A stretch of 64,000 nucleotides of DNA. Origin: Edaphochlamys debaryana. Lineage: Eukaryota; Chlorophyta; Chlorophyceae; Chlamydomonadales. How positions within the stretch are numbered: the first letter of the stretch is position 1; every line of letters starts with the position of its first letter. The stretch is from the NCBI GenBank assembly GCA_016858145.1, contig JAEHOE010000002.1, positions 248,001 to 312,000 of the forward strand, given 5' to 3'. Below are positions 33,139 through 46,347 of this stretch, piece by piece. Made by a program: the position numbers and the translations under genes. The notes under the pieces are model-generated. The model worked only from the letters and a program-made list of their open reading frames with translations. It was not told the DNA's origin and made no database searches.

Positions 33139-35523
33139 GGAGGAGGGAGGGATGGTTTGGGAACAGCCTCGGACTGTGTGCCGAGCTCTTTTTTTGGTGA
33201 CCCGTTAGTCTTCTTGGTCTTTTGTGCATGGTTCGGTAGATTTGGATTGACTTCACTCCGCCGTGTTGGCCCGGACTTCCGTTTGAGAAGGAGCTCTCTT
33301 GACTCTACAGACAACTGCACTTCGAGACAGGGCACGCCGGGCCTGTACTGGCGCCGTGGGCAAAAGCGGAGCCTTAGACACCCATTGATTCTTCCCCCAA
33401 AGTAAGTCTAGCATAGCAGAGGGTGGGGCGGCGCAAGGGCTCGCGCCCCAACGCTGCCTCCCCCTCTTCGTAGCTGTGATGTGACGGTGTTCCAAGGCAC
33501 GTTGTTGTGCTGTGTATGGGTTGCGGCTGGGACTGGTCCAGAACCAACTACTGGTGATGAGTGCGTGAAGCTACAGTGGTGTGGCAGAGAACAGGCAGAG
33601 AGGTTCGAGGGGCTTTTGAGGCCAGGACGTAAGGCCGGGCAAGAGCGGCTAGGCGAGGCAGGTCCGTTGAGGGTGCGACGGCATTCAACTCGGCTATTGT
33701 TTGTGACCAAGGCTCTCAGTGTTCGGGTATGGCTTGGCCGGCCCGAGTCAGTGTTGCCGCGTGCATGCAGGGTGTGTGCTAGGATGGTGTTGCTGAAACT
33801 CGAGCCAGCAGAGAGGCCGTGTTGCCAGGTGAGGGCACCTAGGGCCCTTCACTTCATTCCCTCCTCATTCCACCCAGTCCAAGCGACATATGCTTTCTTT
33901 GTACTCCGCGCTGGGGTATTGGACATGCGATGGAACAGATGGAGATGAGGTTTCTGGGGCCAAGGCCGCGGGTACCGGTCTCCATTTCTCTCGTTCCGTG
34001 AAAGCGGATGGTCTGATGCTCCCCACTCGTCAGCCCATGCAAGCTCGCTCCTGTACACACTGATGAGTAGGTGACACTATGCCGGCCCTGCGCTTCTTGG
34101 GCGGTCCGCGGTGTCGGTCGGGGGGACAAGCAACGGCGGGCTAGCACTGCACGAGACATCGAGACCTGCGGGGCAGCCTTGGGCCGGGAGACCAACCCCC
34201 CGTGCGCCCCCCCCAGCCCCCACCACCACCACCAGGCACCGCCCGGACCCTTTCGGAGTCCCAGACCAACGTGAAGGCTCTTCCCGGGATCTTGCGCTTT
34301 GGCGTTCAGGCCCCATGCTCCGTTTCCCACTTCCCCATGCTCTGCTGAGTGTGTACTGCCCAGTACCATCCAGGGCCCGCCGTAGGTCCTTCGCAGGACT
34401 ATTGGGGCCATTTAAGCCCCCCCCTTACCGGCTGGTGGGCCAGACCCGGATAGCTGCACAGTGCATTACCCCTCGTACCCCCGCGTCATGCAGGGGTAGA
34501 AGACATGCAGGAGCTACCCCCACCAGGGCCCCCCCCCTCTGTACGCCATGGTGAGGACACGGCACGTCCTGACGCGACTGCGAGGCATTGGCAGAGGAGA
34601 CAAGGACCCACGCCTCAGGCAGTCAGGCTTGACCCCTCGCGCAGCCTTGAAGTGCAGGACTGGTGCCTTGACGAGTACCGTAGTACCGGCTGGGGGGTCA
34701 GAGCCGCCTGACCCTGAGACCGGGCTAGCTAGTAGCTACCCGTTGCAAGGGTTGCATTGACCCTGCACCCCAGTGATGTGCTTCGTTGATGTTCTTCTAA
34801 CCCCGGTGATGGTGCCCATGTCGAGACGAGCCACAGGCAAGGCCCCGTGTTACAACTCAGCAGTGATGGGCCCGGGGGCACGTCATGTCCGCACAACAGC
34901 GAGCGCGCCCACATGAGGGCCGCCCTTGTAAAGTGAGCGTGCCGTACTGCCGTATATAATATGACATACCAACACGTGCCGTGGCTGCTGCACACGAGCA
35001 CTGGACTATGCAAAGTTTGGAGAGCCAACCAAAGCTATACAGATTGCGAGCCGCACACAGATGAAGACAGTGCGTAAGGCGACTATAGTTTGCACTCCAC
35101 AATGTAAGAACGTAAGGCACTTCAGCCTGACACTGATTATACTCCCCCACACGCACAGGCCCTTCCGGGGTCCAGGACCCGCTATGTACCGTACCAACCG
35201 ACGACGCAAGATTGCAGGCGCGGCGTTCGTACGCAGTACAGCAGTGCGTCACGCCATGCCCGTGCACGTTGCCATCCATGCCGTACGTCGGTACGGCAGC
35301 GTATGCGCAGCGCCATGCAGTGAGAATCGACAGCGCGGATGCAGTGCGCCGGGGCACAGACTACCAGTCCTCCCGCGTGCAACGGTCCTCTCGACCGCGC
35401 TCCGTCCTAGCCTCCAGGACCTACCTCGTCCTTCCTTCCTCCTTAAACTTGCATAGCTGCTGCTACTGCTGCTTCGACGACGCACCAGAATAAGGTGCTG
35501 CATGCGTAGTAGCTGCTGCTGCT
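33139..35523. other. Convergent intergenic region between SRCR copy B and the four-FAS1 gene
   Basis: No gene is supportable on either strand. Open frames are short and lack recognisable domains. TTACA at 34850-34854 (TGTAA on the minus strand) lies about 670 bases past the stop of the minus-strand FAS1 gene and could be its poly(A) signal. Confidence 0.55.
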
Positions 35524-38500
35524 TTAGCGACGCGCGTCAATGCTGCAGTCGTCGCACTCAATGACGCGATCCACTACGTAGAAGTAGTTGGGGCCGCCGA
35601 AGCCAGAGCCCCTGAGTGGGAACGGGAGCGCGGGAGCCAGTGAGTGCGGTGGCAGAAGGCAGGGCTCCGCGCTGCGCCTTTGCGGGCGGCGCCTGGCTGC
35701 CCCTCCAAGACTCGCTCCGCCTCCTCTGTTCCTCACCCCACCCTTCTGCTCCGCCAGGCCCGCCCTCCCCTCCCCCCCAAGCCCCCCAAGGACTCACTCG
35801 ATCATGCCCGAGCCGACCACGTTGAACATCACGCCGCTGGTGGTGGTGAGTGAGTACATGTCTCCCACGGGCGACACCAGGAGCGAGGCCGTGGCGGTTC
35901 CGACCATGCCGGTGGACACCTTCTTGCCCCAGTTGGCCGCCAGGTCCTTGGCGCCAAGCAGGATGAAGTGCGGGTAGACGACCGACATGATGGGCGTCTG
36001 GTCGTACATGTTCTCCAGCTTGGTCTGAAGGTCGTCGAGCGTGTAGTCCTTGGAAGCCCAGTAGGCGTTCCAGGCCTGACCAAACAGGAGGGGCGGGGGC
36101 GGAGGGGGGTGTCAGGGGTTTGTGGGGTGGGGGGTGCGGTCGTCGAGCGTGTGGCTCTTTGGACGCCGAGCAGGACGTGGCAGCAGAGGGTGCGAGGGCG
36201 GGTTCGGGGTTCGTGTGTGCGACCGCTTGCCTTCGTCCCCCCGCACGCAAAAACAAACACACACACGTCCTCGCAACCCCCTCTGTCCCTCCCGGCCCGC
36301 CACACCGCGTCCGTGGGAGCGAAGAAGTCGTAGCCCATGCCCAGGAAGGCGGAGAGCATGGCACCAGTCATAGCGTTCTCCATTACGTAATCGACGATCC
36401 CGGCGGTCATCCCCAGGTCGGACCGGGAGGCGAGGGCCTGTCGGTGGTTGGCGGTTGGCGAGGCGGTTAGTTGGCGGCGGCGGTGGTTGACGGAGTGGTT
36501 GGCAGCAGGGGAGCGTGCAAAGCACGCACTTCTCGCAGCACGCGGCCACAACGCGGGTGTCAGGTCCTCGACGTGGGTGCGTGGCCAGCGCAACACACGA
36601 CAGCCGCGGCACAGCACTCAGCCCACGCAGCACATCGCGCGGCCCGGCCAGAGCACACAACACACCACAGCACGCAGCGCTGACCACAGCACACACAGCA
36701 TCGCACGGCCCAGCACGCACCGCGTCCAGGTCCTTGTAGGTGGGGCCGGTGGGGGAGGGCGTGGGCGAGGGCGAGGGGGTGGAAGCGGACGGACCCTCGG
36801 GTGCGGTCATGTTGAGCATGTACTTGGTCGCGAACGCATCCGTGATGATAATACGATCCACGATGTGGATCATGGCGGCGCCCGCCATCATGTCGGCCTT
36901 GACGACCTGTCAGGGGGGGCAGAGAGGGGGAACTTGCGAGCCGGACCAGGGGGATCCGTCACGGTGGAGTCCCCCTCCAATGCCCTGCCCACTCACCTCA
37001 GCCTCGGTGCCCTGGGCGGAGGAGAGGTAGACCTTGCCGTCCGTGATGGTGAACGTGTGCGAGTAGCCGCCAGCAACTGGGTGGGTGGGTGAAAATAAAA
37101 GCATGGGGAATCGGGGCGGGTGAGTTGAGAGGTAGCGTCCAGCCTGGGGTCACGTGCGTGGGCGGTCGCATGCGCGCGCCAGGAGGGCAGCACGCAAGTA
37201 CGGCAGCTGACTAAGCAGCTGACTCACCGCCCAGTCCGACGCTCATGCCGCTGGTGATGGCGGAGGAGGCGACGGCCTTGCCCGCGAGAATGTGCTGCTC
37301 CAGGATCTAGGGGGGTGGGGTAGGGAGGTTGGGGGGCCAGGGGCGGTTTGGGCTCGCTTAGCTGTGGCGGGGGCGTGCCCGACCCACCCAGCACCGCACG
37401 GTTACCCTGCACTCCACCATCTATCACCTCGCCAACCCACGCACCCTCCCCCTTCCCCCTCCCTCCGCTCCCCCAGCCTCGTCGACGTTGTAACACATAA
37501 CCGACCCCCACTCCATGTGACCAGAAACTTAGCCTACCTCGTCAATGAACTCGGTGAGGTTGCCGGCGTTGGGGTCAGACATGTTGAGGTTCAGGTTGGG
37601 GGCGGCGGAAGCCATACGCATCCAAGCGCTGAGGGACGGAGGGGTGGCGGGATTAAGGATAAAGCGTGTGGAAGTACGGTCAAGTACAGTAACCGACCTC
37701 CCAAAGACCGAGGTCAACGCGAGGAGAGCGGCCAGGGCACGCCCTATGCCGCATACACACGCCTTGTTCATTGTTCCCCCCCGCCCCCCGCCCCCCTCCG
37801 GCCCCACCGCTGGTTGGGCGCGAAGAGGGTTCCCTTCCAGGCGGGGTCGGTGACGCGGGAAAAGAACGAGGACAGGAACAGGTAGTACTGTAGGGGGAGG
37901 CGAAGTGAGGGGGTGAGAAGGAATAAGACGGAGACGGCCTCGCACAAGCCGCTTGACCGTTTCCGTTTCCGTCTCTGGTGTGGCCCTGTAACTCGCCCGC
38001 GCCGCTGGCCCTTACTGTCTTGGTCCCCTTCTGCCCATCAGCCCCAGCGCCTTCCCCTCCTCTTGCCTTTGCACTCGACAGCCTGCCCCTTCGTGCCTGT
38101 CCCCTCGCCCCCTCCACCCCCGCTGCCCCCTCGCCTTGCCTCCTCCTCCCCCTCTACACCGCTGCCCTCTTACCGTGGTCACAAACACGTCAGCATCCAC
38201 CACCATAGCCTCCAGGACGGACCGATCCGCGTCAGCCAGGGGTGTGGTGCCGTCAAGACCAAAGACGCTCGCGGTGCGCATCGAGATGGGCCACTTGTCT
38301 ACCATGTGTACGACAGCCTTGCCGGCCATCATGTCTGACTTGGTGACCTGTCAGGGGGGGGAGGGGAGGGGCCGAGGCAAGGGGGCAGGAGGCAAGAGGG
38401 GAGGTAGGTGGTGTGGGGCAGGTTGAAATGAAAGGGGGTAGCCGCATCCGTTTGGAGAGTTTAGGCCCCTCCGTCAGGCCCAGCCCAGGCCCAGCTCAGG

Positions 38501-41500
38501 CCCAGCCCAGGCCCAGGTCAGGCCCACCTTGGCGGTGTTGGCGGCCGAGTAGCCCTCGATCATGACGTCGTTGCCCTTCATCTTAACGGTGAGGTAGCTG
38601 CCGGGCAGGTCGGGGTCTGCCATGGGGGGGGGGGCAGGGAACCGGAAACACGAGGCCTTGAGCGGGGCGTAAGCAGGGTGATCAGCTTCAGAGGGTACGC
38701 CCCGAGCGTTTTGCGCGGAGCCTGACGCCCTTGCAGAGTTGCAGTGTCTCCCACACACGCGCTTCTCTTGGCTTGCTGCACCCGAAGCGCCCGCACTTCC
38801 ACCGCGGGTACCGCTCGTCACGTGTCCATACACCTACAACCCCATGCCCAATCCTGCCCGAGCCCGCTGCCGCTTTGTGCGCCGCTGCTTGCGGCCCGAA
38901 AGCTCTATCTCCCTACCCTTCATCATAACCCATAAGCTTGCCTCTCTGCTGCTCAACCCTAACAAGTACCGCTTCATGCCCCAAACCATCCATGCCCTCC
39001 TCTGAGGGATGGATGACGCATCACTTACTCATGCCCACAGTAAGCTTGTCTCCGTCCTTGAGGTCCGAAGACATGATCGCCATATCCTGGTACCACACGT
39101 CCATCAGGGCCTGAGGGCAGGGGGGGGGGTGATAGGGAGTGATGTTCAATTGTATAAGAGAAAGAGGCGGGGGATAGGGGGATGAGGGGGATCGCCCCCC
39201 AATTCGCACCCCGCACCAGACACTCCCATCATGGAGTACATGCCGGTGCGCACGGTACGCCGATGTCCCAGTCCATGTAGGCACGTGCCCCGCCCACACA
39301 CAACCTTTCCCCCGGTACCCCCCCCGCCCCCGCCCCCCCCCACCATGGAGTACATGCTGGTCCGCATGCCGATGTCCCAGTCCATGTAGGCATTGCCGAA
39401 GGCCCTGAGGGAGCGGGGGAGGGGGCAGGCAAGAGTCAGTCGGCCAAGAGACCACCCCTCGAGACCACCCTCAACCACAACGCAGCCCGCTGGTCCTCGG
39501 GCAGGTCTCCCCGTTGACAGCCACGGCCATTCACGCGTGCCGGTTACAAAGCGGCCGGCGCGAAGGGCAGCGAACCCGCAGCACCTCCACAGCACGGCAG
39601 AACACCGGTCCAAAGCACAGCGCACAGCGCACAGCACGCAGCACAGCCCGGGCGCTCACATGCTGCCGGGGGCGAAGAGCGTGAAGACTGCGTCCTTGTC
39701 GTCAGCCTCGCGACCCAGGGGTCCCGCCATGCCGATCAGGGACTGAGGGCGGGGGAGGAGGCAAGAGGGCCAAGGCAGGGGCAAGGGGGTCAACGCCGAG
39801 GAGGGAGGGGGTGGTAGAACGACAGATGCAGGCCCTCGCCGACTCCCGATGACGACACCTCCCACGTGCCCCCCAGCCCCACCAATCCCCCCACAACCTT
39901 GTCCTCGCTGCTCACCGCATGGCCCAGGGCACACACGCTGCGCCAGAGCAAGGCCCCCCCTGGGCCCCCCCCCGGCCTTACAAACCCCCCTCTTTGCAAG
40001 CCCCCCTCCTTGCAGCCACACCCTGACTTCTCCCCCGCGCCTATGGCGTTCCCTGCGACCCTCATTCTTCCCATAACCATAATACCACCATCTGCCCCAA
40101 ACATGACCTGCGCCAACCACAGTCTGTGACGCCACCAGCCGCTGCCGCCCTTTGCTCACCGCCAGTCCCAGGGTCTCCAGGCTGCGAGACAGGAGCGCCT
40201 TGACGGTGGCGGCGGGGGCGGAGGGGGACGAGGGAGGCTCCATCTCCATGGGGGGAGCCAGGAGAACGTCGCCGGGGGTCTGGGGTGAGTCGGGTGACTC
40301 GGGGGGAGACATCATGTCCCCGGGGGGGGTCATCGTGTCCACAGGGGAGGGGGACTCCATGGGAGAAGGCGAGGGAGACTCCATGGGAGAAGGCGAGGGC
40401 GACTCCATGGGAGAGGGCGACTCCATGACCATGGGAGGGGGCGGGGCAGTCTGGTTACCGAAGGGGAAGGGGATGAGGGGGTAGTCGATGATGTGGATGA
40501 CGGTCTGGGGGGGGGGCGGCAGTGGGGAAGGGCGGGAGGCAGCAGTCAGGACGATATGTCATGGGCGAAATGTGTGTGGTGAACCTCAAAGCCCGGGACA
40601 CGGGCCAAAGCAGGAACCTGAATCGAACACGTGTTCTGGGCCAAGGATATCTCCGAATTGCCCCTCCTTTGCAGACGGCGCGCTTTCTTGGGGATGCCCT
40701 TTGGTTCCGGCTACATGCAGCCTTCAACAGAGCTCCGCCGAAACAGACACACCTTGCTCGGGGCGGGGTACCCTGGATGTTCGCTAGGACCCGGTGCCGG
40801 CACGCGTGCCACCATACACACCAACGCCCCGGAACCCCCCGCCACCCCCTCCCACCTTCCCGCCGTTTATGTTCGCCTCAATGACCCGGGCAGTGGTGAA
40901 GATAGCCTTGACAACCACGCCGTCAGCGGTCCTGGGCAGGTGACGGGGAGGGGTGCAAGAGGGGCGGAGGAAAGGGCGGGGTTCAGGCGCATAATCAAGC
41001 AGACCAGACGCTGTCAGGAGATTGCGGGTGTGAGACATAGCGTGTGACCCGTCTGTTGAGCGTGCCGGGTGCCAGGTGTATGCCCGACGTGACGTGCCAA
41101 AACCCTGCCGTACGTTTGGTTCTCCATTTGAGGAGCGAGAGCAGCCTTGTGCGCTGTCTCTCGCCTTGATCTTTTGGCAAGGATAGTGCTTATGCTTAGC
41201 CACTGACCATACAGAGAGACCCGTCCACGGGACGTAAGACAAATGCTGGCGGCATGTAACGTCACAAGAGCTGAGTTGCTTCCGCTCCTGGCCTACTGTG
41301 CTCCCAGCGCTCTATGGCGTGATGCCCACGTAAGGTCAGCTAGGTAGTGAACCCGCAGCGCGGTTACTGGGTGGCGGCGTCGCCATGCCCAGGCTGGAGC
41401 ACGCCTCACGCGTCTGGGGGCTGAGGGCAGAGCCCGCTGCTCTGTGTGTGAGCAGCTGGTGGCCTTGTCCGCGTACAGCGTCCCCGTTTCATCATCTGGC

Positions 41501-43394
41501 CGCATGCACCTGATAGGTTCGTCTGCACGCTCATAGGCGTGTCAACGAGCAGCCACCGACAGTCAACGGTCAACGCGGCTCCGACTCGCTCGGCGCCCTC
41601 TGTCCAACGCTCTCCCTGGCACGCTCCCCTCCAGATGCCGTACACCCTTGCATACACACGCCCAAGCGAGCGCCGGCTCACTTGGTGACGGTGAGGTTGA
41701 AGCCGGGCAGGGCGGTGGCGGTCTCAATGGTGCCGTCAGGCAGATCGTACGAATAGACCGCCGCGCCGGGGATGGTGTGGTACATGAAGACCTGGCCGAG
41801 CACCTGCGGTTTACGGTTGGCAGTCGGGCGTTCGTATGAGAGGCGCACGGATGCGGCGCGGGCCTGCTGTCGACGTGGCACCATGCATGGGCACGTGTGC
41901 ACCACACCGACCGGTAGTCGAAGCACCGCACAGGCCCGTCACCTCATCGTTCCCGCCCCCTCGCCGACGGTATGACCCCCTCCTCGGTCCTCACCTCCAG
42001 GGAGCCAGCGTTAGCCATGTCCAGCGTAACATTCACGTCCGTAATGAATTGAAGGAAGCCCTGTAAAACGTCGAGGGGGCACGCACGAAGAGTGTTCCAT
42101 TTGGGCGAGTGGGCCCACCTGGGCGAGGCTCACCACGGCAAGCATGGGTCGGGGTCTTTGCAGGGTTTAGGGCTCTATGGTAAGGCGGCGTTATGGTACC
42201 AAGGCAAGGGATGAGGTTGCGGGTTGCTCGCCCCTGCTCATGTGTTGATAATCCTGCCATGCGAGCCTTGCGTCTGAGCTGAAGAAGTGCTGTCAGCAAG
42301 CGCTGATCTCCGCACTCCCTTCAGCCCTAGCGCCAGCCTAGCGCTCCCCCTACGTGCAAAGGGCCTGGGCCCACGCTGGTCCCCGGCTAGACCCTCGCAC
42401 CCAGCAAAGCAACCACTGTCCCGGAGGTACCGGCAGGTGCTCGTCCAAGCGCGTAGTGGCGTGTGGGCAGAACAAGATGCCCACGGGGCCTTTACCGCCA
42501 CGTGTGCCCGCATACACACACGAACACAGACACGCTCCCGTAACCTCCCGCCGCCCCCCCACGCCCTCACCGTGTCGGTGGGACAGAAGAAGGTGGCGAC
42601 CGCATTGGGGTCGGAGGCGGGGCCGGCGAGCGCGGGGATGTTCTGAATGTTGCTGTAGGCGAGCGAGAGGTCGGGGCGCGACGCTAGGAAGTCCAGGACC
42701 GTGTCAAAGGACATGCTGGGAGAGGGGGAGATGTCGCTTGGAGAGGGGGACATCTCGGGGGAAGGAGACATCACGGGGCTGGGCTTAGGGCTGATCTTGC
42801 GGGGGGGCGGGTTGTGGCGCCGGGGCGGCGGGTGGCGCATATACTTCTGAGCGAAGGTGCCCTTGCCATTGGTGACAAGCAGAGTGCCCTCGAGGGCATC
42901 CGTGAGCCCGCCTGTGGAGGGGGGGGCGGGCGGGGGGCGGAGTCGGAGGTCAGGTCGGCGTGTCGGGCCCGCGTGCGGCAAAAAGCGCGTGGGCGGTTGA
43001 GGGTCAGGGAGTTCGCCGCCCTCCAGGCGCACATGGAGTGTGCCTTGTCACTGGATGTGACAAGTACTTGTGCGAGGGTCGCAACAGGCGTCGCGGCGAC
43101 GTATCGCTGCGAACGGTGGATGCGAACTCGGTGATCCTGACAATCTCAGCTCCTCCTTCTCCAGAAGCTGTCGCAAGGACTCCAGTGACGTATTTGAAAC
43201 GCAAGGAGTCACATCACATTCCTTCCGGAACAGCCGGTGCATCGCTGAGGTGGCGAACCAACTGGCGCCACAGACGCGGCCCCACTTCGAGTCCTCGCCT
43301 ACCCGCGATCGCAGCCCTCGTTAAGCACCCGCGACTTACTGAGCGCGAAGAGGGCTAGAACGGCCACGGTGGCCGCTGCCCTGTGACCCGCCAT
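35524..43394 (-). CDS. Secreted fasciclin-domain (FAS1) protein, four FAS1 modules, 19 exons
   Basis: Exons (descending): 43394-43340, 42911-42571, 42060-41995, 41803-41682, 40931-40856, 40504-40160, 39742-39660, 39404-39344, 39110-39029, 38616-38528, 38347-38174, 37887-37808, 37628-37538, 37306-37228, 37076-36997, 36906-36721, 36437-36306, 36075-35798, 35611-35524. In frame, 835 residues. The leader is MAGHRAAATVAVLALFALS, then the basic motif RHPPPRRHNPPPRK and a Ser-Pro hinge. FAS1 modules lie at about 86-232, 320-465, 484-635 and 664-830. The first keeps FFCPTD, MYHTIPGAAVYS and VIHIIDYPLIPFPF; the others lack the YH pair. A hinge of MESPSPSP repeats precedes module 2. The end YFYVVDRVIECDDC matches the five-FAS1 gene at 2.2 kb, of which this is an inverted paralogue lacking one internal module. 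Likely a wall or matrix adhesion protein. I am sure of the family; the ligand is unknown. Confidence 0.88.
36137..36175 (-). pseudogene. Intronic echo of the 5' part of four-FAS1 exon 18
   Basis: CGGTCGTCGAGCGTGTGGCT followed by CTTTGGACGCCGAGCAGG copies the exon stretch at about 36027-36066 (read on the plus strand), 110 bases upstream in transcript order. Confidence 0.7.
36590..36722. repeat. CAGCACACA-type array in a FAS1 intron
   Basis: Irregular (A)CAGCACA and CACAGCACG units fill the intron between 36437 and 36721. Similar arrays occur at about 39590-39650 and 46780-46925 in other FAS1 introns. The complementary CTGTGCCGTGC type occurs in SRCR introns near 24670-24780 and 31760-31850. 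Confidence 0.6.
39226..39290 (-). pseudogene. Dead full-length copy of four-FAS1 exon 8 in its own intron
   Basis: The 61-nt exon at 39404-39344 is copied about 115 bases downstream in transcript order. Shared runs include CGATGTCCCAGTCCATGTAG and ATGGAGTACATG. A CACGGT insertion breaks the frame, and the donor GT has become AT, so the copy cannot splice normally. Confidence 0.85.
40330..40432 (-). repeat. Coding MESPSPSP repeat in four-FAS1 exon 6
   Basis: A 24-base unit is repeated about three times in frame and encodes a Met-Glu-Ser-Pro hinge between FAS1 modules 1 and 2. The five-FAS1 gene has a different, shorter Pro-rich hinge here. Confidence 0.85.
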
Positions 43395-46347
43395 TCCGGG
43401 GAAGCCTCGTCGACTCCGCGTGCACGCGTCCGGGCCGGTACAACACTCCGGTGTTATTGGCAGGTAATGACGGTTAATGAAGCTCTCACAGAACGCCCCG
43501 AGGTCTAGAAGTGCACCAAGGGCGGGCCGCCGTACCAATCCCGTGAGTGAGACGGTCACCGGTGTTGCCGTTTCGCGACTTGAGGGCTAGCCGCTCCAGC
43601 AGTAAGTGCAACGCGGCATGTTCAGCTCGGTGGTACATTTCACGCTCGCGGGGTTCGAGTGGCTCGTCGGGTTGACGCGCCCTGGCCGCGCCGTGACTCG
43701 CTGGCTTCCCCGGTGCGGGGCCCAGCCCCGCAACTGCCGTTCCTACTGCCGCTTCCGCCCCAAGTGCGCCCTGCCTTGACAGCGCGGCGACCGTCACACA
43801 GATGCCTTCCCCCACACATTCTGCACCTACCGTAGCCGAGGGCTAGTCAGGCTCAGTCGTAGCCGCCGCAGGCAGACAACGGCACGGCTTGCCTTGCCTC
43901 CATAAAGCTCCGCTCCGCCCGCCCCCCCCCTTCACCTATACGATGCAGCTTCTTGCCACGTTGTTCTCGTCGAACCCCCCCCCCCCCTGACCTGCGTGAT
44001 CCCCTCTCCGCCTGCACTTTGCTGGCCTTGCAATTCACGTACCGGTAACCCCGTCCCCGTTTCCCATTCCTCTCTCCTCCTCCTCTCGTCTTCATTCCCG
44101 GCCAGGTCATGGGTTAGTTCCTTCGGGGGACGCCGGCGCCCATGACAGGGGCCCTCGCCCGGGTCACTACGCCCCATTGCCTATTACAAGCCCTGGGCCA
44201 GGCCACCCGAGCGCACAACAACCCAGCTCGGTCGGGGACCCTGAACCTCTGGACATCACGCGCGGAGAGCTGCACAGACTACTCAAAACCCCGCACCAGC
44301 AAAGCGGATATGTCCACGAAGCGTGATACGCTGAACGTGCCAGCGCTTGGGCGACAGAGCTCGACTAGACATGATCGAATTGACCGTAACTAAGCCCAGC
44401 TGATGTAACCCTTCTTGTCGCCACTTTCATTGATAGGTCGAACGTGTGACACCAAAATCAGTGGCAGCAACATCGAGCACTACACTCGAATAGACGCCAT
44501 GTCGCCGCAACAACGCAAAGCAGTAAGCCCAGGCTTTGCACGCGCTATCAAAGAGACGACCTGCAGAATTATAGCGGTGTGGAATTGTGTAACCACGAGT
44601 TGCTCGCACTCGATTCCCCGCTCAACGTACGCCCGCCCCCGCCGCTCGCCCGCGCCCACCCCTCGCCCGCCCTCATCATCTTGCGGCGGGCGGGCTTTGG
44701 GGGAGCTTTTTGCCCGCGTCCTAGCAGGGGGCTGCTGGGTGTTAGCCAGAAGAACTTGGGCCTCGGTGGTTCTGGCTCCACTCTTCAACACAGGGAGCAC
44801 GAGGGGCCAGGGCGGGGCGGTCGCCGTGGGGTTGGCCTCCACGAAGGCGGGTGTGGGGGTCACACACGCCACGCCGCGCGTGCCAGGCGCTCCGCGTCCG
44901 TCCGTGCAGCCATGGTTCGCCCGGCAGTGCAGGTGCACACGCCGGCCCAGCTTGGCAGCTTCTCACCCTTCTCCTTACGCAAGCGTGCTCTGATGCTTGG
45001 CTCACGCACCCTGCTTGATGTTGCCGTGGCCGCGAGGTGACTGGGCGGTGGGGCCCCGCCGCCCCGGACCCCGGAGCCGCGCGTGCTCTCGTCACACGCA
45101 TTGCATCTTCTTGACCCCTCTCCTGCAGCGCAAGCTGCGCCTGCCCCTCCACCCCCTCCTCTCCCGTGCGTGGGCTCGGGGGGTCGCACTGCACCGCCCA
45201 CGTCACAGCGCAGTGCAGCGTGCGGAGCACGAGACTGTCAGGAGGGCTTGCATGGCCTGGGCGATGTGGAGTGGCGTTTGCCTCGAGGCTGAGCAGGGGG
45301 CACCCCACCAAGCGCTTCGCTCCGTTGATGTCTTCTAACCCCATCATCATCCACACGTACCGTCGTACGGTCAGCATATTCGTGGACCACATGCGTCGCG
45401 CCTAGAGGAGGGCTGCTTCTTGGGAGCGGGCGCCACAGGCTGCCACGGCGGGCGCCTCTGGCAAGCATCACGTGTCCAGGGCCGCAGGTAGCTCACGAGT
45501 AGCAAGAGCATGGCCCCTCCGCTCGTGGCAGGGCCCAGCCATCCTTACGAGCTGAAGTGTTACAAGCGCACCAAGCAACCAGGCAGAGTCCATTCCTCGG
45601 ACCCCTTGCGCCAACGCGACTCCTTGGCCCCTGGCGACGCTCGCAGCACGAGCGGCATAGGAAATACACCCCAGCGGATTCCGCTGCATTGCGATCTGCT
45701 GAAAACCCAGCGGATTGTCCGTGGCTCCGGCGCCGTGCGGCGCACCAGACATGTTACGGGTGAGAGAGGACGAGGCAAGGACGGAACTAGAGACAACGGG
45801 CAGAGAAATTGACTGCAGCCCATGACCCCGTTCTAGCCGAAGCCAGAGGCACCACAGCAGGAAAGGCACTGCCGATATGAAAGCGGGTTTTGACTTCAGA
45901 AATGAAGGCTACGATACTGCCCGCGCTGTTGCGCCATAAACAAGTGCCACGCCGGCCAGAGTGCGGTAGGCCCACGCAGGTATGTAAAAAAGCACGAGAT
46001 AAAAGCGAAGCCGCCGCTGCGTCCGCATCAAGCCCAAGAGAGAGCCCGTGATATATGGGACGTGCCGGGGTATGGAGTTCAGTGGATGCAGAAAGATGCG
46101 ACAGTGCAAGCGCACGCGATCCGTAAATCCGAAATCACGGCGGACGTGTTCCCAATTGCTCGCAAAGTCTATAGCAGACTAGCACACACCAGAGCCCGCA
46201 ACCTCCTGCTTGCTAGCCGGTCACTAAAGCCCTCCTCCTGCTGTCCGTATCCATTCGACACCCTTCGCATCCACAAGATCACATTCGCTTCGGCCCGCGT
46301 TTCGCCCAGATCCAATCCAGATCCAGGTCCGGATCTTGACTAATCCC
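43395..46347. other. Intergenic region between the four-FAS1 and eight-FAS1 genes
   Basis: About 2.95 kb with no supportable gene. It should hold the promoter of the gene starting at 43394 and the 3' UTR of the gene ending at 46348. TTACA at 45560-45564 is a possible minus-strand TGTAA signal, 784 bases past that stop. Open frames at 43486-43815 and 44579-45040 show no recognised domain or splice pattern. Confidence 0.5.

Noticed and set aside
44579..45040. 154-codon frame at 44.6 kb
   Set aside because: Basic, low-complexity and shared with an equally long antisense frame. Nothing supports a gene.
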